Assembly (NCBI RefSeq): GCF_025506275.1
Contig: NZ_QYCP01000070.1
Coordinates: forward strand, 1 to 40,768
From: Brevibacterium permense
GTDB taxonomy: Bacteria > Actinomycetota > Actinomycetes > Actinomycetales > Brevibacteriaceae
Length of the DNA: 40,768 nt
Reading direction: 5' to 3'
Within the stretch, counting starts at the first letter, position 1, and each line of letters opens with the position of its first letter. The notes below the pieces were generated by a model. It made no database searches. It was not told the DNA's origin and saw only the letters and a program-made list of their open reading frames with translations. The position numbers were made by a program, and so were the translations under genes. Shown piece by piece: positions 6,901 to 17,269 of this stretch.

Positions 6901-8484
6901 GGTGCCGAAGATTCCGCGTGCGATCTCGCGTGCTGCGGTCCGTGTGAACTGTTTGAACGCCGAGGACTTCACTACCTGGGACAACAGGTTCTCGTCGTCC
7001 TTCTTCACCGACTTCTTCCCTGAGACGCCTGATTCCTCCGGGAAGTCGATATTGTCCGCCGAGGCGTCGCGACCCTGACTTTCGGCGGGCGCATCGGCAG
7101 ATGCTGACTTCTGTTCCTCGGCGTGAGCTTCTGACCCGCCTTCGAGGCGCTTGGCGAGGATCTCGCGGGCAGATTCGTTGTCGATCGCGGTCCCGTACTT
7201 CTCATGCTGGGGCGACGCCGCCACAGCCGCTTTGATCTCGTCCTCGCTCATCGGCCCCATCTTCGACTCCGGGGCTCGCATCCGCGTCGGTGCCACCGGG
7301 GTCGGAGCACCATCGGGGTCCATGACGGTGACCACGGCTTCGCCGATGCCGAGCGAGGTGAGCAGCTCTTCGAGGTCGTAGTCGGACTTCGGGAAGGTCT
7401 GCACGGTCGCTTTGAGCGCCTTCGCATCGTTGGGTGTATGTGCCCGCAGCTGGTGCTGAATGCGCGAACCCAACTGTGCGAGCACATCCTCGGGAACATC
7501 CTTCGGCGTCTGAGTGACGAAGAAGATGCCGACGCCCTTCGAGCGGATGAGCCGCACGGTCTGCGTCACCGACTGGAGGAAGGCCTTCGACGCGCCGGCG
7601 AAGAGCAGGTGGGCTTCGTCGAAGAAGAACACAAGCGAGGGCTTGTCCGGGTCGCCGACCTCCGGCAGGTCCTGGAACAGGTCGGCCAGCAGCCACATGA
7701 GGAACGTGGAGAACAGGGCCGGCGACTGACTGAGTTTCTGCAGTTCGAGCACAGAGACGATTCCGGCACCGTTGTCGTCGGTGCGCAGCAGATCAGCGGT
7801 GTCGAATTCCGGTTCGCCGAAGAACACGTCGCCGCCCTGGGCAGCGAGTTCGGAGATCTTGCGCAGGATGACGCCGACGGTGGCCTTCGACGCCCCGCCG
7901 ATGCCTTCGAGATCGGCTTTTCCCTCGTCGGAGGTGAGGAAGGTGAGCACGGCTTTGAGATCGGAGAGGTCGAGCAGCGCCAACCCTGCCTGATCGGCAT
8001 AGTGGAAGACCAGAGAGAGGACGGATTCCTGAGTGTCGTTGAGTTCGAGCACCTTTGCCAGCAGGATCGGCCCGAACGAGGTCACCGTCGCTCGCAGGGG
8101 CGTGCCGAGTCCCGAATCACCAAGAGTGTAGAACTCGGTCGGATTGGACCGCGACTGCCAGTCCTGACCGGCGGCATCGAGGCGCTTGCGCAGTTTGTCG
8201 GATTCGACGCCGGCAGCGCCGATGCCCGAGAGATCGCCCTTGATGTCAGAAGCGAACACCGGCACTCCGGCCCGGGACAGCTGCTCGGCGAGCACCTGCA
8301 GGGTCACGGTCTTACCGGTTCCCGTGGCACCGGCGACGAGGCCGTGCCGATTGAGCATGGACATCGGAATGGAGATCGGGGTCTCCTTCGATGGTTCTTC
8401 ACCGTCCAGGGCGACCCCAAGATGGAGTGTCTCGCCGTCGAAGGTGTATCCGTCTTTGAGTGTCTGCAACGCCTGCTCAGTCAT
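6883..8484 (-). CDS. HerA/YjgR-like ATPase (DUF853)
   Basis: A 533-residue FtsK/HerA-type ATPase. Walker A GATGTGKT lies at about residues 53-60, and Walker B VFFFDEAHLLF at about residues 290-300. The QLSRAGVPVFASDIKGDLSG and IFFVTQTPKDVP segments are typical of the DUF853/YjgR family. The C-terminus (from about residue 430) is a charged, low-complexity region (EGGSEAHAEEQKSASA) ending in Arg-rich RRRR. HerA proteins are hexameric DNA translocases; YjgR has no settled role. It follows pdxT by 10 bp on the same strand and is probably transcribed with pdxST; the reason for that link is unknown. Confidence 0.88.
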   Translation of the reverse strand: MTEQALQTLKDGYTFDGETLHLGVALDGEEPSKETPISIPMSMLNRHGLVAGATGTGKTVTLQVLAEQLSRAGVPVFASDIKGDLSGIGAAGVESDKLRKRLDAAGQDWQSRSNPTEFYTLGDSGLGTPLRATVTSFGPILLAKVLELNDTQESVLSLVFHYADQAGLALLDLSDLKAVLTFLTSDEGKADLEGIGGASKATVGVILRKISELAAQGGDVFFGEPEFDTADLLRTDDNGAGIVSVLELQKLSQSPALFSTFLMWLLADLFQDLPEVGDPDKPSLVFFFDEAHLLFAGASKAFLQSVTQTVRLIRSKGVGIFFVTQTPKDVPEDVLAQLGSRIQHQLRAHTPNDAKALKATVQTFPKSDYDLEELLTSLGIGEAVVTVMDPDGAPTPVAPTRMRAPESKMGPMSEDEIKAAVAASPQHEKYGTAIDNESAREILAKRLEGGSEAHAEEQKSASADAPAESQGRDASADNIDFPEESGVSGKKSVKKDDENLLSQVVKSSAFKQFTRTAAREIARGIFGTSRRRR

Positions 8485-8494
8485 GAGTCAATCT

Positions 8495-9076
8495 TTACAC
8501 AGCGGCACCGAGGTGGTGGAGGAATTCTGCATGGATTCGTCCGTCCGTGCCCAATTCCGGGTGGAAGCTGGCACCCCAGATCGAGCCCTGCCGGACGAGG
8601 ACGGGCACGTCGTCGTGACGGGCGAGCACCTCGGTGTCGGGCCCGAGTTCGAGGATCTGCGGGGCCCGAATGAATGTGCCCTCGACCGGTTCGTCCAGCC
8701 CGTGTACGGTCAGCGGGGTGGTGAAGGACTCGCGTTGACGACCGTAGGCATTGCGGGCCACCGTGACATCGAGCCCGCCGAGGCGGTCATACCCACCCAG
8801 CGAATCGTCGCTGAGCCGGTCGGCCAGGAGAATCAGTCCGGCACAGGTGCCGAAGACCGGCAGACCGCCGGCCATGTGTTCGCGCAGAGTCGCGAAGAGA
8901 CCCGTGCCGGCGGCGATGCGCACCATAGCCGTGGACTCACCACCGGGCAGAATGAGCGCATCGAGGCCCGCGAGGTGTTCCGACTTGGTGACTTTGCAGG
9001 TGTCGACCCCCAGGGAGCCGAGCATGAGCAGGTGCTCACGGAAGGCTCCCTGGAGGGCGAGGACGCCGACTCTCAC
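8495..9076 (-). CDS. pdxT: Pyridoxal 5'-phosphate synthase glutaminase subunit PdxT
   Basis: A 193-residue class-I glutaminase. The family start [13 protein letters not shown], the LILPGGEST oxyanion region, the nucleophile elbow GTCAG and the C-terminal SFHPEL supplying His and Glu are all present, so the Cys-His-Glu triad is intact. PdxT hydrolyses glutamine and passes ammonia to PdxS for vitamin B6 synthesis. Its ATG overlaps the pdxS stop (ATGA, 9076-9073), indicating translational coupling and matched amounts for the 12+12 complex. Confidence 0.96.
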   Translation of the reverse strand: MRVGVLALQGAFREHLLMLGSLGVDTCKVTKSEHLAGLDALILPGGESTAMVRIAAGTGLFATLREHMAGGLPVFGTCAGLILLADRLSDDSLGGYDRLGGLDVTVARNAYGRQRESFTTPLTVHGLDEPVEGTFIRAPQILELGPDTEVLARHDDVPVLVRQGSIWGASFHPELGTDGRIHAEFLHHLGAAV

Positions 9077-9954
9077 CAGCCGCGCTCGGCCAGGCGGTGC
9101 GGCGCGGGGACATCGGCGACGTTGATGCCGACCATCGCATCGCCGAGTCCGCGGGAGGCCGCGGCCACGGCCTGCGGGTCATCGAAGTGCGTGGTCGCCT
9201 CGACGATGGCTTTCGCGCGGGCCTCCGGGTTGCCGGACTTGAAGATGCCGGAACCGACGAAGACACCGTCGGCGCCGAGCTGCATCATCATCGCTGCATC
9301 TGCCGGGGTGGCGATGCCGCCGGCGACGAAGGTCACGACGGGCAGACGACCGAGGCTGGCGACCTGCTTGACCAGGTGGTACGGGGCGGCGATTTCCTTG
9401 GCCGCGACGTAGAGCTCGTCTTCGCTCTTCGCTCCCAGTGCACGGATCTCGGAGTTGATGGTCCGCAGGTGGCGCATCGCCTCGGAGACGTCGCCGGTTC
9501 CCGCTTCGCCTTTCGAGCGGATCATCGACGCGCCCTCCTGGATACGGCGCAGAGCCTCACCGAGGTTGGTTGCTCCACAGACGAACGGCACCTTGAAGAC
9601 GGACTTGTCGATGTGGTTGACGTAGTCGGCGGGGGAGAGGACCTCTGATTCGTCGATGTAGTCGACACCGAGGGTCTCGAGGATCTGGGCTTCGACGAAG
9701 TGTCCGATGCGGGCCTTGGCCATCACCGGGATGGATACGGCGCTGATGATCGAGTCGATGAGGTCGGGGTCGCTCATCCGAGCGACTCCACCCTGTGCGC
9801 GGATGTCGGCGGGGACGCGTTCGAGGGCCATGACTGCGGAAGCGCCGGCCGCCTCGGCGATGCGAGCCTGCTCTTCGTTGACGACGTCCATGATGACGCC
9901 GCCCTTGAGCATCTGAGCCAGTCCGGTATTGAGCAGAGTCTGTGTTTCGGTCAT
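9073..9954 (-). CDS. pdxS: Pyridoxal 5'-phosphate synthase lyase subunit PdxS
   Basis: A 293-residue (beta/alpha)8 enzyme that makes PLP from ribose 5-phosphate, glyceraldehyde 3-phosphate and ammonia. It is nearly invariant: [19 protein letters not shown] with the early Asp, the [13 protein letters not shown] lysine segment, [23 protein letters not shown] and the [19 protein letters not shown] phosphate loop. Full length. First gene of pdxS-pdxT-HerA. A divergent PdxR-like gene begins 219 bp away, and the spacer holds probable operators. Confidence 0.97.
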   Translation of the reverse strand: MTETQTLLNTGLAQMLKGGVIMDVVNEEQARIAEAAGASAVMALERVPADIRAQGGVARMSDPDLIDSIISAVSIPVMAKARIGHFVEAQILETLGVDYIDESEVLSPADYVNHIDKSVFKVPFVCGATNLGEALRRIQEGASMIRSKGEAGTGDVSEAMRHLRTINSEIRALGAKSEDELYVAAKEIAAPYHLVKQVASLGRLPVVTFVAGGIATPADAAMMMQLGADGVFVGSGIFKSGNPEARAKAIVEATTHFDDPQAVAAASRGLGDAMVGINVADVPAPHRLAERGW

Positions 9955-10173
9955 TGTGGTGTAGATCCATTCACTGTCGCGGAATCGATCCGGGTCGACG
10001 CAGGGAGCAGGACAGAACGATCTCTGTCTGCTGCCAGGGAGTCGGAGGGATCGTGGTTCTTCGGGATGAACGGCCGTTCCCGACCAGCCTAAACCGATGT
10101 GTGGCTCAGCAGGAGAGCCAGAAACGGGGAACTATTTTAGGCCAGATATAGGCAGTCGCTCTATCATCGAATC
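9955..10173. promoter_or_regulatory. Divergent pdxS / pdxR-like control region
   Basis: The 219-bp spacer holds two direct-repeat half sites, GCCAGAAA (10117-10124) and GCCAGATA (10141-10148), with starts 24 nt apart. It also has an imperfect inverted pair, CCAGCCTAAA (10084-10093) and TTTAGGCCAG (10136-10145). Direct repeats are the usual operator type of MocR regulators, so these are candidate binding sites. TATCAT at 10162-10167 lies 6 nt before the regulator's ATG, giving a leaderless promoter next to the repeats and suggesting autorepression. The pdxS start has no ribosome-binding site I can recognise. Confidence 0.45.
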
Positions 10174-11568
10174 ATGGTCATGAAGTCACAGGATGGCACT
10201 CAGGCCGAGGGTATTGCTCTGCCGGTGAACGTCGACAAGGGTCTGTCGACTCCGCTGCCGGATCAGCTCACTCAGGAGCTGCGTCGTCTGATCTCGGACG
10301 GGACTCTGCGCCCGGGGGATGTGGTGCCCTCGAGTCGTCGGCTGGCCAAGCATCTCGGAATCTCTCGCGGCAGTGTGGAGACCGCCTATGCGCAGCTTGC
10401 CGTGGAGGGGTTCCTCATCGCCGCCCAGCGTTCGGCCACGCGGATCAATCCCGACCTGCCCGCCGCCTCGACGGCGGTGGGTCCCAAGCGCCGAGTCCCG
10501 GACTCGCCGAGGCGGCGCCTGCGCAATTTTGTCGACCTGCGCCCGGGGTTCGGCGGAGACGACCCCCTGCGCGAGCCGGCCTTTCGGCGGGCCTGGAGGG
10601 AATCACTCGACCTCGACCCGGGTCCGATCGATCCCTTGGGCCAACCCCGCGCTCGGTGGGCGATCGCCGACTATCTGCGGCTGACTCGCGGGATGGCCGT
10701 CGACCCCGACGAGATCATCCTCACCAGCGGGTCTCGCGATGGTCTGCGATTGCTGCTGAGTCTAGGAGTCTCCGGATCCATCGCCGTGGAGAATCCCGGT
10801 TTCCCGGGCCTTCGCCAGGCGATGACCGACCATAAGCTCGTGCCCCTGGACATGGTCGGCTCCTCGCCGGCACCGGCCGATGTGGCTGCGACCGTCGTGA
10901 CACCGAATCACCAGTTCCCGCACGGAACACCGATGCCGGTCGACCAGCGTGCCCGCCTGCTGGATTGGGCGGCTCGGGGAGACGTTCTCATCGTCGAGGA
11001 CGACTACGACAGTGAGGCCCGCTTCACCCGCACAGTGCTGCCGACCCTCTTCGACCTCGCATCATCCACCGGCAGCAGCGCGCAGGTCGTCCACATCGGA
11101 ACCTTCTCCGCGCTGCTGACCTCGGCCGTATCGACAGGATACGTCATCGCTCGCGGACCGATTTCGGAGGAGCTCATGAGCCTGCGCGCGGCACTTGGAC
11201 CGGCGTACTCGCCGATTCTGCAGATGGCGATCGCCTCCTACCTCGGATCCGGTGGGCTGCGTCGCCGCATCACCCGGGGACGGCGGCGACTCCGGGCCGC
11301 CGAGGAGGTCGTGTCCGAGATCGGCCCGATCCCCGGTCTGGTTCACGAGGGACGCACTCTCGTCATCGAAACGTCTCAGACCCAGGCCGCAAGGCTCCTG
11401 CGGGAGCTGGCCGAGCGCGGCATCCTCGTCGCCTCGTTGGCTCACGGCTGGACTGGTGGTGACGAGATTCGACACGGTCTGGTCATCGCCCATTCGAACG
11501 TCGAGGCTCCTGCGCTGCGGGAGGCCTTGGGCGCGGTGAAGTCCCTGTTGAGTAGGATTCAGTCATGA
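10174..11568 (+). CDS. MocR/PdxR-type GntR regulator with degenerate aminotransferase domain
   Basis: A 464-residue fusion of a GntR winged helix (about residues 20-88; SRRLAKHLGISRGSVETAYAQL) to a fold-type-I aminotransferase domain. Family marks HQFPHGTPMPVDQRARLL and VEDDYDSEARF are conserved. At the PLP-lysine motif, usually GTFSK, the codon at 11110-11112 is GCG, so residue 313 is Ala and the motif reads GTFSALLTS. Without this Lys an internal aldimine cannot form. Divergence from pdxST indicates it controls vitamin B6 synthesis, as PdxR does in Corynebacterium and Firmicutes, but PLP sensing must be noncovalent or altered here. Confidence 0.85.
   Translation: MVMKSQDGTQAEGIALPVNVDKGLSTPLPDQLTQELRRLISDGTLRPGDVVPSSRRLAKHLGISRGSVETAYAQLAVEGFLIAAQRSATRINPDLPAASTAVGPKRRVPDSPRRRLRNFVDLRPGFGGDDPLREPAFRRAWRESLDLDPGPIDPLGQPRARWAIADYLRLTRGMAVDPDEIILTSGSRDGLRLLLSLGVSGSIAVENPGFPGLRQAMTDHKLVPLDMVGSSPAPADVAATVVTPNHQFPHGTPMPVDQRARLLDWAARGDVLIVEDDYDSEARFTRTVLPTLFDLASSTGSSAQVVHIGTFSALLTSAVSTGYVIARGPISEELMSLRAALGPAYSPILQMAIASYLGSGGLRRRITRGRRRLRAAEEVVSEIGPIPGLVHEGRTLVIETSQTQAARLLRELAERGILVASLAHGWTGGDEIRHGLVIAHSNVEAPALREALGAVKSLLSRIQS
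11553..11564 (+). promoter_or_regulatory. -10 element of leaderless promoter inside the regulator's 3' end
   Basis: TAGGAT (11553-11558) then 6 nt to ATG 11565. It lies within the last codons of the upstream regulator gene, so the small membrane protein can be expressed separately. Confidence 0.45.
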
Positions 11569-11954
11569 GGAATTCCGGATTTGCAGTCGACGGCATCATC
11601 AAGCTGCTGCTGGCCGTGCTCGGCTTCATCTTCATCGGCGGGCTCGAGGATTTCTTCCTCGCCCCACGCTGGTTGGTCATCACCGCACTGGTGCTGCTCT
11701 TCCTCAGCGCTGCCACCCAGATCTCCTATGCCGTGACCAAGGGGGAGGAACGGTATCTGAAGTTCCCGATGGTCTTCGACGCGCTTCTCATCGTCGCGGT
11801 TGTCGTCGGTCTCATCCTCGCCGCTGCGAGCAACCCTGCTGGCGCCTGGATCCTCTTCGGGTTGGTCGGTGTGGGCTCGTTGGGCATCGCCGTGGTCTTC
11901 ACGACCGGCGAGAACGGTCCGTCGTTCAGCGAAGACGAGCCGCAGAACCCCTGA
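11565..11954 (+). CDS. Small four-helix membrane protein, unknown function
   Basis: A 129-residue protein with four predicted membrane helices at about residues 8-27, 35-53, 68-86 and 92-110, and an acidic cytoplasmic tail (FSEDEPQNP). I do not recognise the family. It overlaps the 3' end of the MocR-type gene by 4 bp (ATGA) yet has its own predicted -10 box, so it may be coupled or independent. The downstream gene is convergent. Confidence 0.7.
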   Translation: MRNSGFAVDGIIKLLLAVLGFIFIGGLEDFFLAPRWLVITALVLLFLSAATQISYAVTKGEERYLKFPMVFDALLIVAVVVGLILAAASNPAGAWILFGLVGVGSLGIAVVFTTGENGPSFSEDEPQNP

Positions 11955-12072
11955 CCGCTGCCGCAAGCTGCCCTACGCCGATCAAGCTCTGGCGCACATC
12001 TGTGGTCGTCTACGAGCACGTATCCGCGGCAGCGCTTGATGGGCGCGCCGCTGACGTCGGCACGGCGAGCGA

Positions 12073-12717
12073 TCAGCGGTTGAAGGCGATGGCCGCGATA
12101 TGGCCGTCGGGAATACCGGCCTCGAGATCGTGGATGTCGACATCCGGATGCGGTGAGTTCGGTTCCGGCCCGGCACCGATGTAGTCGAGACCCGGATCGC
12201 GAGCCAGGCCCGTGCTCAACGCCTTGAGAAAGGCTTCGGTGCGCGCCCACACACGGACGAAGCCGGCAGCGAAGTCATCATCGGGAAGCGCTTCGAGCTC
12301 GGCGCGTTCTCTTTCATGGAGCAGCTGCATCGCCTCCAGCGCGACATCTCGCTCGGGGATCGCTTCGACGTCGAGCCCGACCGGATCGTCGGAGACAGCG
12401 ATGAGGACGAGGCGACGAGACCTCGAGACCGAGAACTCGCACTCGTCGTGACGTGGTTTGCCCGCCGAATCGAGGCGGATCTCGATCGCGGCGGGGTCCT
12501 GACTCAGATGCGCCCCGAGCACATGGCGGAGGACGACACGACCGGCAGACCAGGTGGCGGCTGCCTCGGCGTCGAATTCCTTCGCATAGTTGCGTTCCTG
12601 CTCGGTGAGCACGGAATCGTCATCCCGCGCCCAGGCCGCCTCGGCCGAGGTATCGGCGAGGATGAGAGTGACGGGCAGTTCGGTGGGCAGTTCGGCGAAG
12701 CTGGGGTGGTGCGCCAT
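12073..12717 (-). CDS. 4'-phosphopantetheinyl transferase superfamily (Sfp type)
   Basis: A 214-residue protein with the Sfp-type signature: DPVGLDVEAI, where Asp and Glu bind Mg2+, and WARTEAFLKAL about 45 residues later, the WxxKEAxxKA motif with Arg in place of Lys. The upstream GKPRHDECEFSVSRS segment matches the substrate-binding region, with SVSRS where SxSHS is usual. It would transfer phosphopantetheine from CoA to a carrier protein of a fatty-acid, polyketide or nonribosomal synthase; no such synthase lies in the window. The ATG follows the LapA-like stop by 3 bp, so the two are likely one operon. Confidence 0.85.
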   Translation of the reverse strand: MAHHPSFAELPTELPVTLILADTSAEAAWARDDDSVLTEQERNYAKEFDAEAAATWSAGRVVLRHVLGAHLSQDPAAIEIRLDSAGKPRHDECEFSVSRSRRLVLIAVSDDPVGLDVEAIPERDVALEAMQLLHERERAELEALPDDDFAAGFVRVWARTEAFLKALSTGLARDPGLDYIGAGPEPNSPHPDVDIHDLEAGIPDGHIAAIAFNR

Positions 12718-12720
12718 CGA

Positions 12721-13179
12721 TCAGCGGCCCAGGGCCTTGTTGATCTTCTTCAGTTTGCGGTTGAGCACGAAGATCCGCACCGAACCGATGATTCCGGCGA
12801 TGAGGATGCCGCCGATCGCAGCGAAGAGCATCGCTACGCCCAGGGGCAGTTCGAACTGCCAGCCGAAGTACTTGAACTCGGCCGGGACATTGTTCTGCAG
12901 AATGAAGATGAGCAGCAGGACGACGATGAGGGCGCCGAGGATGAGGGAGATCCACATTCCCGCCGACATTCCGGATCCGGCCTTCGTCGACGGCAGTTCA
13001 CCGGTGTGTCCCGTCGGAGGCTGTGTCTGCTCATGCCTCTCGTGCGGGGACATCTCTCGGGTCTTGTCCACCGCAGCCGTTTCGCCCGCCGCGGGAGTAT
13101 CGCTGCCGAGGACTGAATCGGTTTCGGCCAGGAGCTCTTCGGGCGTCTGCGAATCGCCACGCGGGTCTTGAGTACTCAT
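12721..13179 (-). CDS. LapA family (DUF1049) membrane protein
   Basis: A 152-residue protein with a disordered, acidic N-terminal half (about residues 1-65) and two membrane helices at about residues 70-90 and 105-127. Between them lies FILQNNVPAEFKYFGWQFELPLG, the characteristic LapA/DUF1049 loop. A basic cytoplasmic end (LNRKLKKINKALGR) follows. LapA proteins help assemble envelope components in proteobacteria; the actinobacterial role is unclear. ATG 13179 was chosen because TATGAT lies 7 nt upstream; ATGs at 13191 and 13188 would lie within that -10 element. Confidence 0.8.
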   Translation of the reverse strand: MSTQDPRGDSQTPEELLAETDSVLGSDTPAAGETAAVDKTREMSPHERHEQTQPPTGHTGELPSTKAGSGMSAGMWISLILGALIVVLLLIFILQNNVPAEFKYFGWQFELPLGVAMLFAAIGGILIAGIIGSVRIFVLNRKLKKINKALGR

Positions 13180-13209
13180 GCGCCCCATCATAACTGCTGA
13201 TGGGGCGCA
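13179..13209 (-). promoter_or_regulatory. Perfect 12-bp inverted repeat spanning the LapA-like -10 box and start
   Basis: Arms 13179-13190 and 13198-13209 (TGCGCCCCATCA / TGATGGGGCGCA) are perfectly complementary around a 7-nt loop. On the minus strand TATGAT (13192-13187) is followed by 7 nt and then ATG 13179, a leaderless arrangement. The repeat therefore covers the promoter core and could be an operator. Alternatively it is a second terminator for read-through from icd. Confidence 0.55.
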
Positions 13210-13225
13210 TAAGGCAGGTTTGCAG

Positions 13226-13258
13226 AAAGAGTCCCGGCAGCAGCTGCCGGGACTCTTT
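13226..13258 (-). terminator. Rho-independent-like terminator after icd
   Basis: A perfect 15-bp stem (AAAGAGTCCCGGCAG / CTGCCGGGACTCTTT) around a 3-nt loop, 24 bp past the icd stop. The stem's outer A-T pairs end in TTT; there is no longer U tract. The symmetric sequence could act in both directions. Confidence 0.75.
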
Positions 13259-13281
13259 CCTAAGCGTTGTCGATCAGTTGA

Positions 13282-15603
<2,322 letters not shown>

Positions 15604-15667
15604 TCACATCCCCAGGAGGCACCCGGTAGTCTTCTGTGTCGGCACGGACAACAGAAAGAGGACGACA

Positions 15668-16309
15668 GTGGCCAAACTCTACTTCCGGTACGGGGCGATG
15701 AATTCCGGCAAGTCGACCGCTCTTCTGCAGGCGGCCTTCAACTACGAGGAACGCGGCCAGCGCGTTCTGCTGGCCAAGCCTCTGATCGACACCAAAGGCG
15801 CATCGCAGATCGTGTCCCGATTGGGTGTCACCCGTGAGGTCGACTTCGTCATCCCCGCCGACGGTGACGTGGAGCGGATCTATGCCGAACATGCCGACTA
15901 CGTCGACCACGATGCCCTCATCGAGTCCATCGACGCCCCGAAGATCCCGGTCGCGTGCCTGCTCATCGACGAAGCGCAGTTCCTCAGCCCCGTCCAAGTG
16001 GATTCGCTCATGCGGATCGCCACCACCGCCTCGGTGCCGGTGATGTGCTATGGAATCCGCACAGACTTCCAGACGAAGGCATTCCCCGGTTCGGCACGAC
16101 TGCTCGAGATCGCCCACACCCTCGAGGAGCTCAAGACGATCTGCCGGTGCGGCCGCAAGGCGATGTTCAACGGTCGCCTTGTCGACGGGCAGTTCATCTT
16201 CGACGGTGATCAGGTTGCCATCGACGGCAATTCCGTGACCTACGAGTCACTGTGCCCGAGCTGTTATCTCGAGTACTCCGGCGGTAGGCTGTCAACGACA
16301 GACTCCTGA
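15668..16309 (+). CDS. tdk: Thymidine kinase (type II, TdK)
   Basis: A 213-residue type-II thymidine kinase. Near the N-terminus is the P-loop GAMNSGKS, followed by the Walker B-like LLIDEAQFL and the substrate region VMCYGIRTDFQ. Zinc ligands are CRCGRKA and LCPSCYLEY. It phosphorylates thymidine to dTMP in salvage. I placed the start at GTG 15668 (AKLYFRYG...) because AGAGG lies about 7 nt upstream and homology begins there. An in-frame ATG at 15497 would extend 57 residues over the icd promoter and is unlikely. Confidence 0.93.
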   Translation: MAKLYFRYGAMNSGKSTALLQAAFNYEERGQRVLLAKPLIDTKGASQIVSRLGVTREVDFVIPADGDVERIYAEHADYVDHDALIESIDAPKIPVACLLIDEAQFLSPVQVDSLMRIATTASVPVMCYGIRTDFQTKAFPGSARLLEIAHTLEELKTICRCGRKAMFNGRLVDGQFIFDGDQVAIDGNSVTYESLCPSCYLEYSGGRLSTTDS

Positions 16310-16405
16310 CCGATCCCGACACAGCTTCCCTGTCGAATCCAACTCATCGACGACCGTCGTATCCAGTCGAAATCCGTTCGCACTTTCAGTTCTCAAGGAG
16401 CCTCC

Positions 16406-17185
16406 ATGCGTATCGCCGTTCGTGCTTTCAACGACAACCCCGGTTCTCCCGTCCTCGTCTTCGGCAACGCTTTGGGCACTCGGATGCCTTTGTGGACCTC
16501 CGTGGCTGCGCGTCTGGCCGACGATTTCCAGATCTACCTCACCGACCTTCCCGGTCATACCCTTCCCGCCGGTGATTCCCTCGCCGAGGCGGCCGCCCCG
16601 CTGACAGTCGAAGCGCTGGCTTCCGGTGTCGTCGAATCCCTCGCCGAGCTCGGGGTGGAGTCCTTCACCTACTGCGGAGTCTCGATCTCCGGCGGAGTCG
16701 GTCTGACCCTGGCGCTCAACCACCCCGAATCGCTGACCGGACTCGTAGCCTGTGCGACGGCCGAGAAGTTCGGCACTCCGGAATCCTGGGACGAACGCAT
16801 CGGCGAAGTCCGCGCCGACGGCACCAAGGGACTTGTCGACGACACCGCCGATCGGTGGTTCGCCGCCGGGTTCCTCGGCGAGGACATCGCCACCGGTCAC
16901 CTCATCCTGTCCGACCTCGCCCTGGTCGATGACGAGGCATACATCGCGGCCGCCTCGGCGCTGAAGACCTACGATCTGAGTGGGAAGCTCGGCTCGGTCG
17001 CCACCCCGACGCTCGTCATGGCCGGCGCCCAGGATCCCGGCTGCACTCCCGAAGCGATGTCGGAGATGGCGGGGCAGATCGAAGGCTCGCACTTCGCCAC
17101 GATCCCGGACTCCGCTCACCTGCCGATGGTCGAACACCCTGAGATCGTCGTCGACCACATCCAGGAGTTCTGCGGCCAGCTCTAG
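16406..17185 (+). CDS. Alpha/beta hydrolase, 3-oxoadipate enol-lactonase (PcaD)-like
   Basis: A 259-residue alpha/beta hydrolase. The nucleophile elbow GVSISG places Ser93, with candidate Asp in GAQDPGCTP and His in SAHLPMVEHP. The early FGNALGTRMPLW and YLTDLPGHTLP match PcaD-like lactonases, which open beta-ketoadipate enol-lactone. No other aromatic-catabolism gene is nearby, so the specific substrate is uncertain and a generic esterase is possible. A strong AAGGAG ribosome-binding site precedes the ATG by 5 nt. It is 96 bp from tdk, and OYE follows 84 bp later. Confidence 0.82.
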   Translation: MRIAVRAFNDNPGSPVLVFGNALGTRMPLWTSVAARLADDFQIYLTDLPGHTLPAGDSLAEAAAPLTVEALASGVVESLAELGVESFTYCGVSISGGVGLTLALNHPESLTGLVACATAEKFGTPESWDERIGEVRADGTKGLVDDTADRWFAAGFLGEDIATGHLILSDLALVDDEAYIAAASALKTYDLSGKLGSVATPTLVMAGAQDPGCTPEAMSEMAGQIEGSHFATIPDSAHLPMVEHPEIVVDHIQEFCGQL

Positions 17186-17269
17186 GAACGCCTGCGTCAT
17201 CTCGCGTCCTCGCCGTTCCGGTATTCGGTATCACTGTCTGAGTCCGAATGGAACTGGCAGACTGATGTC

